Positions 47,097 through 56,005 of a stretch of DNA of 64,000 nt are shown piece by piece. The stretch is from NCBI RefSeq assembly GCF_000720475.1, contig NZ_JOAP01000011.1, forward strand, positions 1 to 64,000, in the 5' to 3' direction. Within the stretch, counting starts at the first letter, position 1; each line of letters begins with the position of its first letter. Below the pieces are notes generated by a model, which worked only from the letters and a program-made list of their open reading frames with translations, searched no databases and was not told the origin of the DNA. A program made the position numbers and the translations under genes. Origin of the DNA: Streptomyces aureocirculatus (GTDB lineage: Bacteria > Actinomycetota > Actinomycetes > Streptomycetales > Streptomycetaceae).

Positions 47097-47140
47097 TCCG
47101 CGCAACCGTTTCGACGACATCTCGACAGGAGGGACTGAGA

Positions 47141-47194
47141 ATGGCCGGGGCTGCGAAGACGGTGGGGCGTGGGGCAGCGGTGAGAACGGATTGA
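47141..47194 (+). pseudogene. Short ORF, possible remnant of a DasR-regulated gene
   Basis: 17 codons (MAGAAKTVGRGAAVRTD). It has an excellent ribosome-binding site (aggaggg, 7 nt spacing) and a signal-peptide-like basic start, but stops almost at once. Beyond it, 47195-47460 is very G-rich low-complexity DNA (gggcgccggggaagc-type repeats) and 47600-47710 is a gtgcctgccggtgc repeat, with no convincing gene. A larger gene was probably lost or broken; alternatively it is a regulatory micro-ORF. Confidence 0.4.
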
Positions 47195-47721
47195 TGAGCG
47201 GTGGGGGGTGCGCGGGTAGCGCGGGAAACCGGGGGGAATGTCGGCGGCCGGGGGCGCCGGGGAAGCGTGGGACGCCGGGAAGCGTGCGGGACCGGGGGGC
47301 GCCCGGGAAGCTGGTGAGGGGCGGGGCGGGGCGGTGGGGAGGGGGACCGGGCCGACCGGCCCCGGGCGTCCCCGGGGCCGACCGTTCCCTGGGTGACCGG
47401 GCTGCTGTCCCCTGCCGTCCGGTCACTTCTCTGGGACGAGGTCCCACGGCGTACACGTGACGCGTACGCCTCATCGCCCCAGCGGAGCCACGCGTGGTTC
47501 TTGCGGCCCGCCCCTGGCTGGCACGGACACCGGGACCAACGAAGCCCGTCCGGAACCGGTCACGCGCCGTACGGGTGAGAGCGGATCCGAACTCAGGTCC
47601 GTGGCGCAGCGGTTCCGTGCCTGCCGGTGCCTGCCGGTGCTTCCCTGCACCTACCAGTGCCTAACCGGTGCTTCCCTGTGCCTGCCCGTGCCTGCCGGTG
47701 ACCCCCGGTTTCCCGCCGGGC

Positions 47722-48030
47722 TCAGACGCGGCCCCGGCACAGTTCGAGGAGCGTCATGGCGAGCTGCGTGCCGGGCTTGCCGAGGGCGTCCCGGTAGTGG
47801 CTGAGGATCTCCATCTCGCGGGCGAGGTGCACGCGCCGCCCGCCCGAGCCGATGCGGGCCTCCTGGACGACGGCGGAGACGGCCATGCGTTCCTGGACGA
47901 GCCCGATGATCCGGTCGTCGAGCGCGTCGATGCGCTCGCGGGCACCACCGATCACTTCGGCGGCTCCGGGACTGCGGGCGCCGGAGTCGGTGGGCGTGGT
48001 GGCGGTGCCGGTGGCGGTGCTGGCTTTCAT
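47722..48030 (-). CDS. Chorismate mutase (AroQ type)
   Basis: 102 residues. Converts chorismate to prephenate, the branch to Phe and Tyr. All-helical AroQ domain: ARERIDALDDRIIGLVQERM, AVVQEARIGSGGRRVHLARE and EILSHYRDALGKPGTQLAMT, with the usual active-site Arg and Lys/Glu pattern. Monofunctional and intracellular (no signal peptide). ATG at 48030 with cgaggagcccc. The ~185-nt leader upstream has a small ORF and a strong hairpin, suggesting attenuation. Confidence 0.93.
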   Translation of the reverse strand: MKASTATGTATTPTDSGARSPGAAEVIGGARERIDALDDRIIGLVQERMAVSAVVQEARIGSGGRRVHLAREMEILSHYRDALGKPGTQLAMTLLELCRGRV

Positions 48031-48092
48031 GGTGGGGCTCCTCGTTCGGGTGCGGGGCCCCGGGGCGGCGACATTGCCCGGAAACGACAGGA

Positions 48093-48119
48093 CGCCCCGG
48101 GCCTTGTCGGCCCGGGGCG
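48093..48119 (-). terminator. Leader hairpin of chorismate mutase (attenuator candidate)
   Basis: Perfect 11-bp stem gccccgggcc/ggcccggggc-type with 5-nt loop, followed on the minus strand by cctgtcgtttcc. The outer strands aacgaca and tgtcgtt on either side can pair as an extension, so alternative folds are possible. Located between the leader ORF and the gene. Confidence 0.6.
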
Positions 48120-48143
48120 CCTGGGAAGTCGCTTGTCGTTACG

Positions 48144-48215
48144 TCAAGCAGCTCGACCATGGCAGCCGGCGGGCCGGGTGCCATAGGTAAAGACGGAGGT
48201 CGAGTGCTTACGCAT
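48144..48215 (-). CDS. Leader peptide candidate, 23 aa
   Basis: MRKHSTSVFTYGTRPAGCHG followed by three residues and a stop. It contains one Phe and one Tyr close together (VFTY), the end products of the pathway. A tacact -10 motif ends about 7 bp before the ATG, which would give a leaderless mRNA. It stops 24 nt before the hairpin. Support is contextual only. Confidence 0.4.
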   Translation of the reverse strand: MRKHSTSVFTYGTRPAGCHGRAA

Positions 48216-48279
48216 GGCGGGGAGTGTAGTCGACGAAGCGGGGGGCGGCTCCCGGGGTCCGGGCGGCGCCGGTACGGGA

Positions 48280-48380
48280 CGGGGGTCCAGGGTGAGGGCC
48301 CAGGACGGGGGTCCAGGGTGAGGGCCCAGGGTGGGGGCCCAGGACGGGGGTCCAGGGTGGGGGCCCAGGGTGGGGGTCCG
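48280..48380. repeat. G-rich 16-26-bp tandem repeats
   Basis: Alternating gggggtccagggtgagggcc and cagggtgggggcccaggac units, about six half-copies. One strand is G-run-rich (ggggg spaced by 3-12 nt), with G-quadruplex potential. It lies in the shared upstream region of chorismate mutase and guaA; the rest of 48216-48538 carries the guaA promoter and the ggaagg ribosome-binding site. Confidence 0.8.
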
Positions 48381-48538
48381 GCGGCACGGAGCGAGAGCCC
48401 CCTGCACGGGCCGCAAGCCCACCGCACAGCCCGGGAGCCCCCCTGCACAGGGGGGGCCAAGAGTGCTGCGGGCACCCCCGCCCCGCCCCCGTTAGAATCG
48501 AAACCAGTCACCCCTTGCTCACCGCCGGAAGGCAAACC

Positions 48539-50119
48539 GTGCCAGTAGCGCCGCCCGCCGCCCCCGACACCGTCCTGGTCGTCGACTTCGGAGCGCAGTA
48601 CGCCCAGCTCATCGCCCGTCGCGTCCGCGAGGCCCGGGTCTACAGCGAGATCGTGCCGAGCACCATGCCGGTTGCCGAGATGCTCGCCAAGAACCCCGCG
48701 GCGATAATCCTCTCCGGCGGCCCGTCCTCGGTGTACGCCGAGCACGCTCCTGTCGTGGACCGTGCCCTCTTCGAGGCCGGTGTCCCCGTCTTCGGCATGT
48801 GCTACGGCTTCCAGTTGATGGCGACGTCCCTCGGCGGCCAGGTCGACAACACCGGCGCCCGTGAGTACGGCCGCACGCCGCTGCACGTGTCCAAGTCCGG
48901 CTCGACCCTCTTCGAGGGCACCCCCGCAGAGCAGCCGGTGTGGATGTCGCACGGCGACGCGTGCAGCGCCGCCCCCGAGGGCTTCGCCGTCACGGCCTCC
49001 ACGGACGTCGTCCCGGTCGCCGCCTTCGAGAACGACGAGAAGAAGCTCTACGGCGTCCAGTACCACCCCGAGGTCATGCACTCCACGCACGGCCAGCAGG
49101 TCCTTGAGCACTTCCTGTACCGGGGCGCGGGCCTCACGCCGTCCTGGACGACCGGCAACGTCATCGACGAGCAGGTCGCCGCCATCCGCGAGCAGGTCGG
49201 CACCAAGCGCGCCATCTGCGGCCTGTCCGGCGGCGTGGACTCCGCGGTCGCCGCCGCCCTCGTACAGAAGGCCATCGGCTCCCAGCTCACCTGCGTGTAC
49301 GTCGACCACGGCCTGATGCGCAAGGACGAGACCGAGCAGGTCGAGAAGGACTTCGTGGCCGCCACCGGCGTGCAGCTCAAGGTCGTCGACGCCCAGGAGC
49401 GATTCCTCGCCGCGCTCGCCGGGGTGTCCGACCCCGAGGAGAAGCGGAAGATCATCGGCCGCGAGTTCATCCGCGTCTTCGAGCAGGCTCAGGCCGAGAT
49501 CGTCGCCGAGGCGCCGGGTGACCAGCCCGTCGAGTTCCTGGTCCAGGGCACCCTGTACCCGGACGTGGTGGAGTCCGGCGGCGGCACCGGCACCGCCAAC
49601 ATCAAGTCCCACCACAACGTGGGCGGCCTCCCCGAGGACCTTGAGTTCCAGCTCATCGAGCCGCTGCGCAAGCTCTTCAAGGACGAGGTGCGCATGGTCG
49701 GCCAGGAGCTCGGCCTGCCCGACGAGATCGTCCAGCGTCAGCCCTTCCCGGGCCCGGGCCTCGGCATCCGCATCGTCGGCGAGGTCACCAAGGACCGTCT
49801 CGACCTGCTCCGCGAGGCCGACGCCATCGCCCGCGAGGAGCTGACCGCGGCCGGCCTCGACCGTGACATCTGGCAGTGCCCCGTCGTGCTGCTCGCCGAT
49901 GTCCGCTCCGTCGGCGTCCAGGGCGACGGCCGCACCTACGGCCACCCGATCGTGCTGCGCCCCGTGTCCTCCGAAGACGCCATGACGGCCGACTGGTCCC
50001 GCCTGCCGTACGACGTCCTGGCCCGCATCTCCACCCGCATCACCAACGAGGTCGCCGACGTCAACCGCGTCGTCCTCGACGTCACCAGCAAGCCCCCGGG
50101 CACCATCGAGTGGGAGTAG
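48539..50119 (+). CDS. guaA: GMP synthase (glutamine-hydrolysing)
   Basis: 526 residues. Aminates XMP to GMP using glutamine and ATP. Class I amidotransferase domain with nucleophile Cys88 (GMCYGFQL) and the His-x-Glu in [14 protein letters not shown]-pyrophosphatase P-loop [14 protein letters not shown] (about 227); dimerisation domain ending in [14 protein letters not shown] start at 48539 after cggaaggcaaacc gives the usual length. Acts after guaB2 of this window. Confidence 0.98.
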   Translation: MPVAPPAAPDTVLVVDFGAQYAQLIARRVREARVYSEIVPSTMPVAEMLAKNPAAIILSGGPSSVYAEHAPVVDRALFEAGVPVFGMCYGFQLMATSLGGQVDNTGAREYGRTPLHVSKSGSTLFEGTPAEQPVWMSHGDACSAAPEGFAVTASTDVVPVAAFENDEKKLYGVQYHPEVMHSTHGQQVLEHFLYRGAGLTPSWTTGNVIDEQVAAIREQVGTKRAICGLSGGVDSAVAAALVQKAIGSQLTCVYVDHGLMRKDETEQVEKDFVAATGVQLKVVDAQERFLAALAGVSDPEEKRKIIGREFIRVFEQAQAEIVAEAPGDQPVEFLVQGTLYPDVVESGGGTGTANIKSHHNVGGLPEDLEFQLIEPLRKLFKDEVRMVGQELGLPDEIVQRQPFPGPGLGIRIVGEVTKDRLDLLREADAIAREELTAAGLDRDIWQCPVVLLADVRSVGVQGDGRTYGHPIVLRPVSSEDAMTADWSRLPYDVLARISTRITNEVADVNRVVLDVTSKPPGTIEWE

Positions 50120-50149
50120 CCCCCGCGGCCCCGGCCTGCCTCCAGGCTT

Positions 50150-50196
50150 GAACGCCGGTGCCGCCGTCCCCGATCCGGGCGGCGGCACCGGCGTTC
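50150..50196. terminator. Terminator between guaA and the oxidase-family gene
   Basis: gaacgccggtgccgccg and cggcggcaccggcgttc form a perfect 17-bp stem; it ends exactly beside the stop codon of the convergent gene. Confidence 0.92.
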
Positions 50197-50676
50197 TCAC
50201 ATCCACCTGGTCTTCTTCAGCGGCCGCCCCGGCCGCCAGAGCTGCACCGCCAGGTACTTCTTCTCCTCGATGTACGTCCGCACGACCTCCGTCAGCTCCG
50301 TGCGGAACAAGTGGAACGCCGTCGGGTCCGGCGGCCGCACCTCGTCCGCGTACGACGCGATCGTCTCCTGGTCCCGCACCTCCACCGCCCGTCCCGCGAT
50401 GCGTACGTCGCCGCCCGCCATCCCCGTGCCCGCCCCCGGATTCGCCTGCAGCGCGAACCGTCCGTCGCGGCGCAGGTCCAGCGCCTTCAACGAGTCCGGC
50501 ATCATCCCGAACCACAGCTCCCCGTTCAGGAACCGCACTTCCAGGCCCGTCGTACGCGGCGACCCGTCCTTGCGCAGCGTCGCCAGGACATGGTGCGTGA
50601 ACTGCCCGAACCGGTCCTCGACCGTCCGCGCCAGCTCCGGTTCCGCAGCCGAGAAAGCCGCCCAGTTGCTCGTCAT
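50197..50676 (-). CDS. Pyridoxamine 5'-phosphate oxidase-family protein
   Basis: 159 residues. FMN- or F420-binding split-barrel: FGQFTHHVLATLRKDGSPRT, GLEVRFLNGELWFGMMPDSL, RFALQANPGAG and WRPGRPLKKTRW at the C-terminus. In this clade substrates are mostly unknown. ATG 50676 (MTSNWAAFSAAEPELARTVE). Divergent from the aldolase gene. Confidence 0.88.
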   Translation of the reverse strand: MTSNWAAFSAAEPELARTVEDRFGQFTHHVLATLRKDGSPRTTGLEVRFLNGELWFGMMPDSLKALDLRRDGRFALQANPGAGTGMAGGDVRIAGRAVEVRDQETIASYADEVRPPDPTAFHLFRTELTEVVRTYIEEKKYLAVQLWRPGRPLKKTRWM

Positions 50677-50863
50677 ACGACGATCCTCGCGGGCAAACCC
50701 GACACCCCCTGTCTGCTTTTTCGCGCCGTCGCCCCCGGCACGTGAGCCCCGCCGCCCACCCCTCCCAATTCCGTACCCGCTCCCCAGGAGACCCCTGTTG
50801 TCCTGCGCTGACCGGAGGTAACTTCCGCTCCGTACGGCCAGGGATGCCAGAGACGGAGGACCC

Positions 50864-51658
50864 ATGCAGGCGCCCACACCGATACCCGTCGAGCGGTTGC
50901 AGTTCGCGATGCCGCCGGTGCACGAGACTCCGGAGGACGAACGCCGCCACCGCAAGGAACGGCTCGCCGGTGCCCTCAGGATCTTCGGGCGACTCGGGTA
51001 CGAGGACGGCGTCTCCGGGCACATCACCGCCCGCGACCCCGAGTACGACGACTGCTTCTGGGTGAACCCGTTCGGCATGCCCTTCCGCCACATCACCGTC
51101 GGCGACCTCGTCCTCGCCAATGGGGACGGCCAGGTCGTCGAGGGCCGCCACCACGTCAACCAGGCCGCCTTCACCGTGCACGCCCAGGTCCACCGCGCCC
51201 GGCCCGACGCCGTCGCCGTCGCGCACTGCCACTCCACCTACGGCCGCGCCCTGGCCGCCCTCGGCGAACTCCTCGAACCGATCACCCAGGAGTCCTGCGC
51301 CTTCTACCAGAGCCACGCCCTGTACGACGCCTACACCGGCGTCACCGTCGACACCGACGAAGGCCGCCGCGTCGCCGCCGCCCTCGGCGACCACGACGAC
51401 CACAAGGCCCTGGTCCTGCGCAACCACGGGCTGCTCACCATCGGCGGCTCCGTCGACGCCGCCGCCTGGTGGTTCATCTCCATGGAACGCTCCTGCCGGG
51501 TCCAGCTCGCCGCCCGCGCCGCCGGCCGCCCCGTCCTCATCGGTCACAAGGAGGCCGTCGAGACCCGCGAACAACTCGGCAGCGACCTCGTGGCCTGGAT
51601 CAACTACCAGTCCCTGTGGCAGGACATCAGCCGCAGCGAACCCGACCTGCTCACCTGA
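50864..51658 (+). CDS. Class II aldolase/adducin-family protein
   Basis: 264 residues. Zn-dependent fold of fuculose-phosphate aldolase: acidic/metal-adjacent ITARDPEYDDCFWVNPFGMP, AHCHSTYGRALAALG with two metal His, and VLRNHGLLTIGGSVDAAAWW with a third. Ribosome-binding site gacggaggaccc before the ATG. Specific reaction not evident. The 51659-51878 gap has an inverted repeat gcgtccgtg (51759-51767)/cacggacgc (51799-51807). Confidence 0.9.
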   Translation: MQAPTPIPVERLQFAMPPVHETPEDERRHRKERLAGALRIFGRLGYEDGVSGHITARDPEYDDCFWVNPFGMPFRHITVGDLVLANGDGQVVEGRHHVNQAAFTVHAQVHRARPDAVAVAHCHSTYGRALAALGELLEPITQESCAFYQSHALYDAYTGVTVDTDEGRRVAAALGDHDDHKALVLRNHGLLTIGGSVDAAAWWFISMERSCRVQLAARAAGRPVLIGHKEAVETREQLGSDLVAWINYQSLWQDISRSEPDLLT

Positions 51659-51878
51659 CCCGGCCCCCGCCACCGCACACGCGTACCACACCGGACGCCG
51701 CGTCAACCCGCGGATCGCCGGACCACCCGCGCTGACCTGAACCGTGGAGCACGTACAGGCGTCCGTGCGGCACAATTCCCATACACCGCAAGGAAGTTCA
51801 CGGACGCGCGCCCGAACAGAGATCCGGACGCGCATCCCGCGGTGACTCCGGTCAAGGGTGGGGAAGGCGGCGTACGCG

Positions 51879-53150
51879 GTGGCGGTGCAGGAAGCCAGGC
51901 AGGGGACCGGGGTGCACGGAGGTGGTTGCGCGTGCGGTGGCAGCCCGCACGGGGCGCGCGAGGGGCATCGGCGCGCCGTCTCCGAATTCATCGCCAGACG
52001 GGACGAGTTGGCAACTGGGCACGGAGTGCCCGCGGCCGTCGTGCACTCCGCGGGCGCATCCCGCCAGTGGGTGTCGGACGAACTGACCCAGTCCGCGCGG
52101 CTCGTCGCCGAACGCGGCCGCGCCGAGGGCGACGCCTGGCTCGCCCGCCTGTGGCCGCGCACACTCGTCGTCGTCTGGGCCGCGGTCGTCGTCCTCGTGC
52201 TCGTCCAGGCCCTCACCGCCATCGGCACGGGCTGGACTCCCGCACGCACGGCCGGGCTGCTCGCCGCCTTCCTCGTGGGCGTCACCCTCAGCGGCGCCGC
52301 ATATCTGCACCGCGCCCGCGGCGGCGTACTCGCCCCCGTCATCGGCGAGGACAACCGGCTCTCCACCTCCCGCGCCGTGGCCGCCTGCTGGGTGCTGTTC
52401 GTCGTCTTCGCCGTGCTCGTCCTCGCCTGCGAGCTCGCCGCGGCCTCCGGCCACGGCGCCCGCGACGAACTCGTCGACGGGCTCAGGCTCGGCCGCGCCG
52501 CGGGCCTCGTGACCGTCCTCGCCGTCGTCTGCGGCGTCGCCGTCCTCGTACGCCGCGTCGTCGGCCTGCGCGTCCTCGCCCAGCGCCTGCAGAAGGTACG
52601 CGCCCACCGGCCGCGCGCCGCCGACCTGCTCACCGACGACGCGGGCCGCGGCCACTTCGCCGACGTCCAGTACGTCCTCGTCAGCGCCGTCGCCGTGGTC
52701 TTCGCCGCCGTCCGGCTCGCCCGCCGCCCCGAGCGGCTGCCGGACCTGCCCTGGGGCCTCGCCCTGCTGGTACTCGTGTCCGCCGCCACATACCTCGCCG
52801 GCAAATACGCCGAGGGCGGCCGGCCCGTCATCCTGTCCGTCGTCCGCTCCCGCGAGGCCGGAGACCTGGACGCGCCGATCCGCACCGGTGACGACATCGA
52901 GATCCGCGGCGCCGGCTTCGTCCCGCCCGGCGCCGGCAGCGCCGACCGCCTGGCCAAGATGGCTGTCCGCATCGGCACCGTCCACGTCCACGTGCCCCTG
53001 GTGCCCGTCCCCGGCGGCTTCACCAACCCGACGGACGCCGTCCTGACCGTGCCCGTACCCGTCGACGTCGAACCCGGCCGCGTCGACGTCCAAGTGATCA
53101 CCGCCGCCGGTGCCGAGACCAACCGTTGCACCATCGACGTCACCGACTGA
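51879..53150 (+). CDS. Polytopic membrane protein of unknown function
   Basis: 423 residues from GTG 51879 (MAVQEARQGTGVHGGGCACG); an in-frame GTG at 51858 is an alternative. A hydrophilic N-terminal ~90 residues, then six or so membrane helices (TLVVVWAAVVVLVLVQALTA; GLLAAFLVGVTLSGAAYLH; AACWVLFVVFAVLVLACELA; GLVTVLAVVCGVAVLV; VLVSAVAVVFAAVRLA; GLALLVLVSAATYLAGKYA). It ends in an IPT/TIG-like beta domain (DIEIRGAGFVPPGAG ... GRVDVQVITAAGAETNRCTI). Function unknown. Confidence 0.8.
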   Translation: MAVQEARQGTGVHGGGCACGGSPHGAREGHRRAVSEFIARRDELATGHGVPAAVVHSAGASRQWVSDELTQSARLVAERGRAEGDAWLARLWPRTLVVVWAAVVVLVLVQALTAIGTGWTPARTAGLLAAFLVGVTLSGAAYLHRARGGVLAPVIGEDNRLSTSRAVAACWVLFVVFAVLVLACELAAASGHGARDELVDGLRLGRAAGLVTVLAVVCGVAVLVRRVVGLRVLAQRLQKVRAHRPRAADLLTDDAGRGHFADVQYVLVSAVAVVFAAVRLARRPERLPDLPWGLALLVLVSAATYLAGKYAEGGRPVILSVVRSREAGDLDAPIRTGDDIEIRGAGFVPPGAGSADRLAKMAVRIGTVHVHVPLVPVPGGFTNPTDAVLTVPVPVDVEPGRVDVQVITAAGAETNRCTIDVTD

Positions 53151-53360
53151 CCGACCCACGCCACCAACCGCCCCGCGTCAAATGGACGCATGGCTTCCCC
53201 CTCCCCTGCTCCCAAGATCCCGGGACCCCCTGCGGCCTCGTGAAAGCCGCCGAGGAATCCGCCGAGGAATCCGCCGCACACCACTGAGCGGCGGGTGCCT
53301 CCTCTACGTATCGTCAGTCGACGAGGCAACGGCCGAGGTGCGGAGAGGCGGCGGACAGCG

Positions 53361-53888
53361 ATGGCTCACGGCATGCGCACGGACAGCCACAACAACTACG
53401 TCAGGCGGAACGACTGGCGGGACAACGCCACCCACTACGCCCTGCTCCCGCTGAGGATCTTCCTCGGCGTCACCTTCATCTACGCGGGCCTCGACAAGAT
53501 CACCGACAGTGCCTTCATGAAGGCGAAGGGCACCGGTTCCCTCGGCGAGACCATGCGCGGCGTCCGCGACCTCGCCGCCTTCCCCGAACTCGTCGACCTC
53601 GCCCTGAAGAGCCCCGTCGGCTTCGGCTACGCCATCGCCTTCGGTGAACTCGCTGTCGGCATCGGCATCCTGATCGGTCTGCTCGCCCGCATCGCCGCAC
53701 TCGGCGGCGCCCTGATCTCCCTCAGTCTCTGGCTCACCATGAGCTGGCACGAGGAGCCCTACTACTACGGCAACGACCTCCCCTACCTGATGGCCTGGCT
53801 GCCCCTGATCCTCGCCGGCGCGTCCTACCTGTCCGTCGACGCATGGCTCGCAGCACGCCGCAACTCCAGAGGCCTCGGCCTGGGCTAG
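53361..53888 (+). CDS. DoxX-family membrane protein
   Basis: 175 residues. Four helices typical of DoxX: LLPLRIFLGVTFIYAGLDKI, FGYAIAFGELAVGIGILIGL, ARIAALGGALISLSLWLTMS, and DLPYLMAWLPLILAGASYLS. The family includes terminal quinol oxidase subunits and redox-stress membrane proteins. ATG 53361 with ggcggcggacagcg; an upstream in-frame ATG (53295) is less likely. Confidence 0.88.
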   Translation: MAHGMRTDSHNNYVRRNDWRDNATHYALLPLRIFLGVTFIYAGLDKITDSAFMKAKGTGSLGETMRGVRDLAAFPELVDLALKSPVGFGYAIAFGELAVGIGILIGLLARIAALGGALISLSLWLTMSWHEEPYYYGNDLPYLMAWLPLILAGASYLSVDAWLAARRNSRGLGLG

Positions 53889-53891
53889 GCC

Positions 53892-53940
53892 GACTGGGCT
53901 TGACCGGGGATGACTGGGCTTGACCGGGGATGACTGGGCT
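53892..53940. repeat. 20-bp tandem repeat, 2.4 copies
   Basis: gactgggcttgaccggggat occurs exactly at 53892-53911 and 53912-53931, then partially to 53940. It lies between the convergent DoxX and small membrane genes. Confidence 0.9.
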
Positions 53941-53980
53941 TGGGTTGGGCCGACTCGGCTTGGGCTGGGCCCGAGCGCCG

Positions 53981-54421
53981 CTAGCCCGCGCCCGGACCGG
54001 ACGTCGGCGCTCTGTCCGGCCGCTCCAGGGGTCTCGCCGCGTCCTCCGGTCCCACCGACGTGCCCGCCGACGTGCCCGCCGACGTGCCCTGCGGACTGCC
54101 CTCCGGGGTGTCCGGACGGCGCGGGGGCTCCAGGTCGCCGGAGAGGTCGCCGCGCGCCGAGGCTCCTCCCGCCTGGGAGCGGGTCGGGGAGCCGGTCCGG
54201 GAGCCCGCCCGGGACCCGGCCCGAGGGCCGCGACCTCTGCGTATGAGGTGGGTCGCCGCCGCTGTCGCCGCTGCCAGGAACAGGCCTCCCGCCACGATCG
54301 GGATGATCGCGAACCAAGGGGTGTCCCAAAGGCCACCTGCGTCCCCCGCGTACACCAGCCCGGCCACGGCCAGGAAGAGGCCCGCCACGAGCCTGCCGGG
54401 CTGGAACTCATGACGCAGCAC
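53981..54421 (-). CDS. Small membrane protein downstream of PspC/LiaF gene
   Basis: 146 residues from GTG 54421, overlapping the end of the PspC-domain gene by 14 bp, so translation is probably coupled. Two hydrophobic helices at residues 8-60 (LVAGLFLAVAGLVYAGDAGG; FAIIPIVAGGLFLAAATAAA), then a long Arg/Gly/Ser/Pro-rich tail with GTSAGTSAGTS repeats. Likely part of the envelope-stress module; function unknown. Confidence 0.72.
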   Translation of the reverse strand: MLRHEFQPGRLVAGLFLAVAGLVYAGDAGGLWDTPWFAIIPIVAGGLFLAAATAAATHLIRRGRGPRAGSRAGSRTGSPTRSQAGGASARGDLSGDLEPPRRPDTPEGSPQGTSAGTSAGTSVGPEDAARPLERPDRAPTSGPGAG

Positions 54422-55763
54422 GTGCCACCTCCACCTGTCCGACGCCGACTTCGAGCCGCAGCTCGACCGTGCCGCCGTCCTTCGCGCCCCGGGGCGGGGC
54501 GAGGGTCTTCGTCTCCGTCCGGGCCGGGGAGATGTCCACGTCCTCGTTCCTCTCGTCAGGGAGCTGGATGTCACCGACGCCCACCTCGGCCCGCAGCTTC
54601 ACTTCGGCGTCCTTCGGGACGATCACCTTCAACCGGCCCGCGCCGACTTCCGCCTCGGTCTTCAGCGTCTGGTCCTTGCGCAGGGCGATCCGGCTCAGGT
54701 CCAGCGTGCCCACGCCTGTCCCCAGCTCGTACTTCGGGCGGACGTCCGCCGTGGCCGCCGGGTGCCAGTCCGTGCGTATCCAGTCTGTGGTGATGCTCTT
54801 GGGCAGGGCGGCCGAGCCCGCTACCAGGGCCGCGACGATCAGCGCGAGCACGATCGAGCCCGCGCCCGTACGCCCGGCGAAGGAGCTGATCACCAGGCCG
54901 ACGCCAAGCACGGCGAGGCCGCAGGCGAAGCCCATTTGCAGACTCGTGCCGAGCGGTTGGTCCTCCCAGGTCAGGGCCGTGCCGAGCGAGCCCGCGAGCA
55001 CCATCGCGAGGAACACCCAGCCCCCGATCCAGCGCGGCCCGCGCGGCCCGCGGGGTCCTGGCGGTCCGGTGGGCACCGGGCCCGGGGCCCACCGTCCCAC
55101 GGGCGCGTGCGGCGCGTCCGGTTGATACTCCACCGCTACCGGGGCCGGGCCCCAGAAGTAGTTCGGCACCCCTTCGTGCGCGCCGCCCTTGGTGAGGGGG
55201 TCGCGCCACCAGGACGGGGCGCCGGCCACCGGCGGGGCCAAGGTCTCCGGCGGTGCGTCCGCCACGGCATGGGCGGCCACCGGGTCCGGGTCGGGGGCGC
55301 CCCGCTGCTGCGACCAATACCCCGCGCCCGCGAGCAGGAGGGCGAGGACGGCGGCGAAGGTCAGGGCACTGCTGTTGTTCAGCAGGGTCAGAAAGACGCC
55401 GCAGCCCACGAGAGAGAACAGCACGGCCGTCAGCGCATGGCCGTCCACGCGGCCGGTCAGCAATCGACGCGCCTCGTTCTCCTCCTCGTCCTCATAGGGG
55501 ATGAACAGCCACGCGAAGCCGTAGAACACCAGGCCGAGGCCGCTCGTGATCGCGAGGACCGCGAGGCCGATGCGGAAGATCACCGGGTCCAGGTCGCAGT
55601 GCCGCCCCAGACCCGCGCACACGCCGCCCAGCTTGCGGTGCCGGCGGTCGCGGCGGAACTTGCGCTCACGCACGGCCTCCGGCCCGCCCGGCGCCTCGGC
55701 CGGGGCGGAGAGATGATCGCGCGGCGGGGCCTGCGGGCCCGGCGCGGGCTGCTGATCTGTCAT
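54408..55763 (-). CDS. PspC / LiaF-like membrane protein
   Basis: 451 residues from ATG 55763 (MTDQQPAPGPQAPPRDHLSA). PspC domain about 35-95 (RRHRKLGGVCAGLGRHCDLD, VIFRIGLAVLAI, LVFYGFAWLFIP), several further membrane helices, and a C-terminal exported beta-helix-like domain of the LiaF/DUF2154 type (LGTGVGTLDLSRIAL, AEVGAGRLKVIVPKDAEVKL, LRLEVGVGQVEVARA). LiaF-type proteins hold the cognate histidine kinase inactive. Divergent to such a kinase, 243 bp away. Confidence 0.88.
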   Translation of the reverse strand: MTDQQPAPGPQAPPRDHLSAPAEAPGGPEAVRERKFRRDRRHRKLGGVCAGLGRHCDLDPVIFRIGLAVLAITSGLGLVFYGFAWLFIPYEDEEENEARRLLTGRVDGHALTAVLFSLVGCGVFLTLLNNSSALTFAAVLALLLAGAGYWSQQRGAPDPDPVAAHAVADAPPETLAPPVAGAPSWWRDPLTKGGAHEGVPNYFWGPAPVAVEYQPDAPHAPVGRWAPGPVPTGPPGPRGPRGPRWIGGWVFLAMVLAGSLGTALTWEDQPLGTSLQMGFACGLAVLGVGLVISSFAGRTGAGSIVLALIVAALVAGSAALPKSITTDWIRTDWHPAATADVRPKYELGTGVGTLDLSRIALRKDQTLKTEAEVGAGRLKVIVPKDAEVKLRAEVGVGDIQLPDERNEDVDISPARTETKTLAPPRGAKDGGTVELRLEVGVGQVEVARAAS

Positions 55764-56005
55764 GACTCCATGGTGACCTCCAGCGCCGCGCCGCGGCAGG
55801 CGGGACAACCCTGGCCGAACCCTGAAATCACCCCTGACCATCCCGGAGCGTCCGCCCCTGATCCGGCCGCGGGGGGCCAGGCGGGGCGCCCGGCGGGGCG
55901 GCGGAAGGCGTCGGCGAGAGGCACGCGAGGCAGGGGCAGAGATCAGGGGAGTCTCGGGGCTCGACCCTGATGCCCCCGCCTGCGCCCGCGTGTGAATATC
56001 GGAGC

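Noticed and set aside
47086..47460. 124-codon frame starting at ATG 47086
   Set aside because: Gly/Arg/Pro-rich product from G-rich repeats; its start sits inside a hairpin, while the better ribosome-binding site serves the 17-codon frame.
47651..53329. A 1892-codon open frame on the minus strand
   Set aside because: It lies antisense to guaA, the aldolase and the membrane gene and shows no domain; it is a by-product of high-GC third positions.
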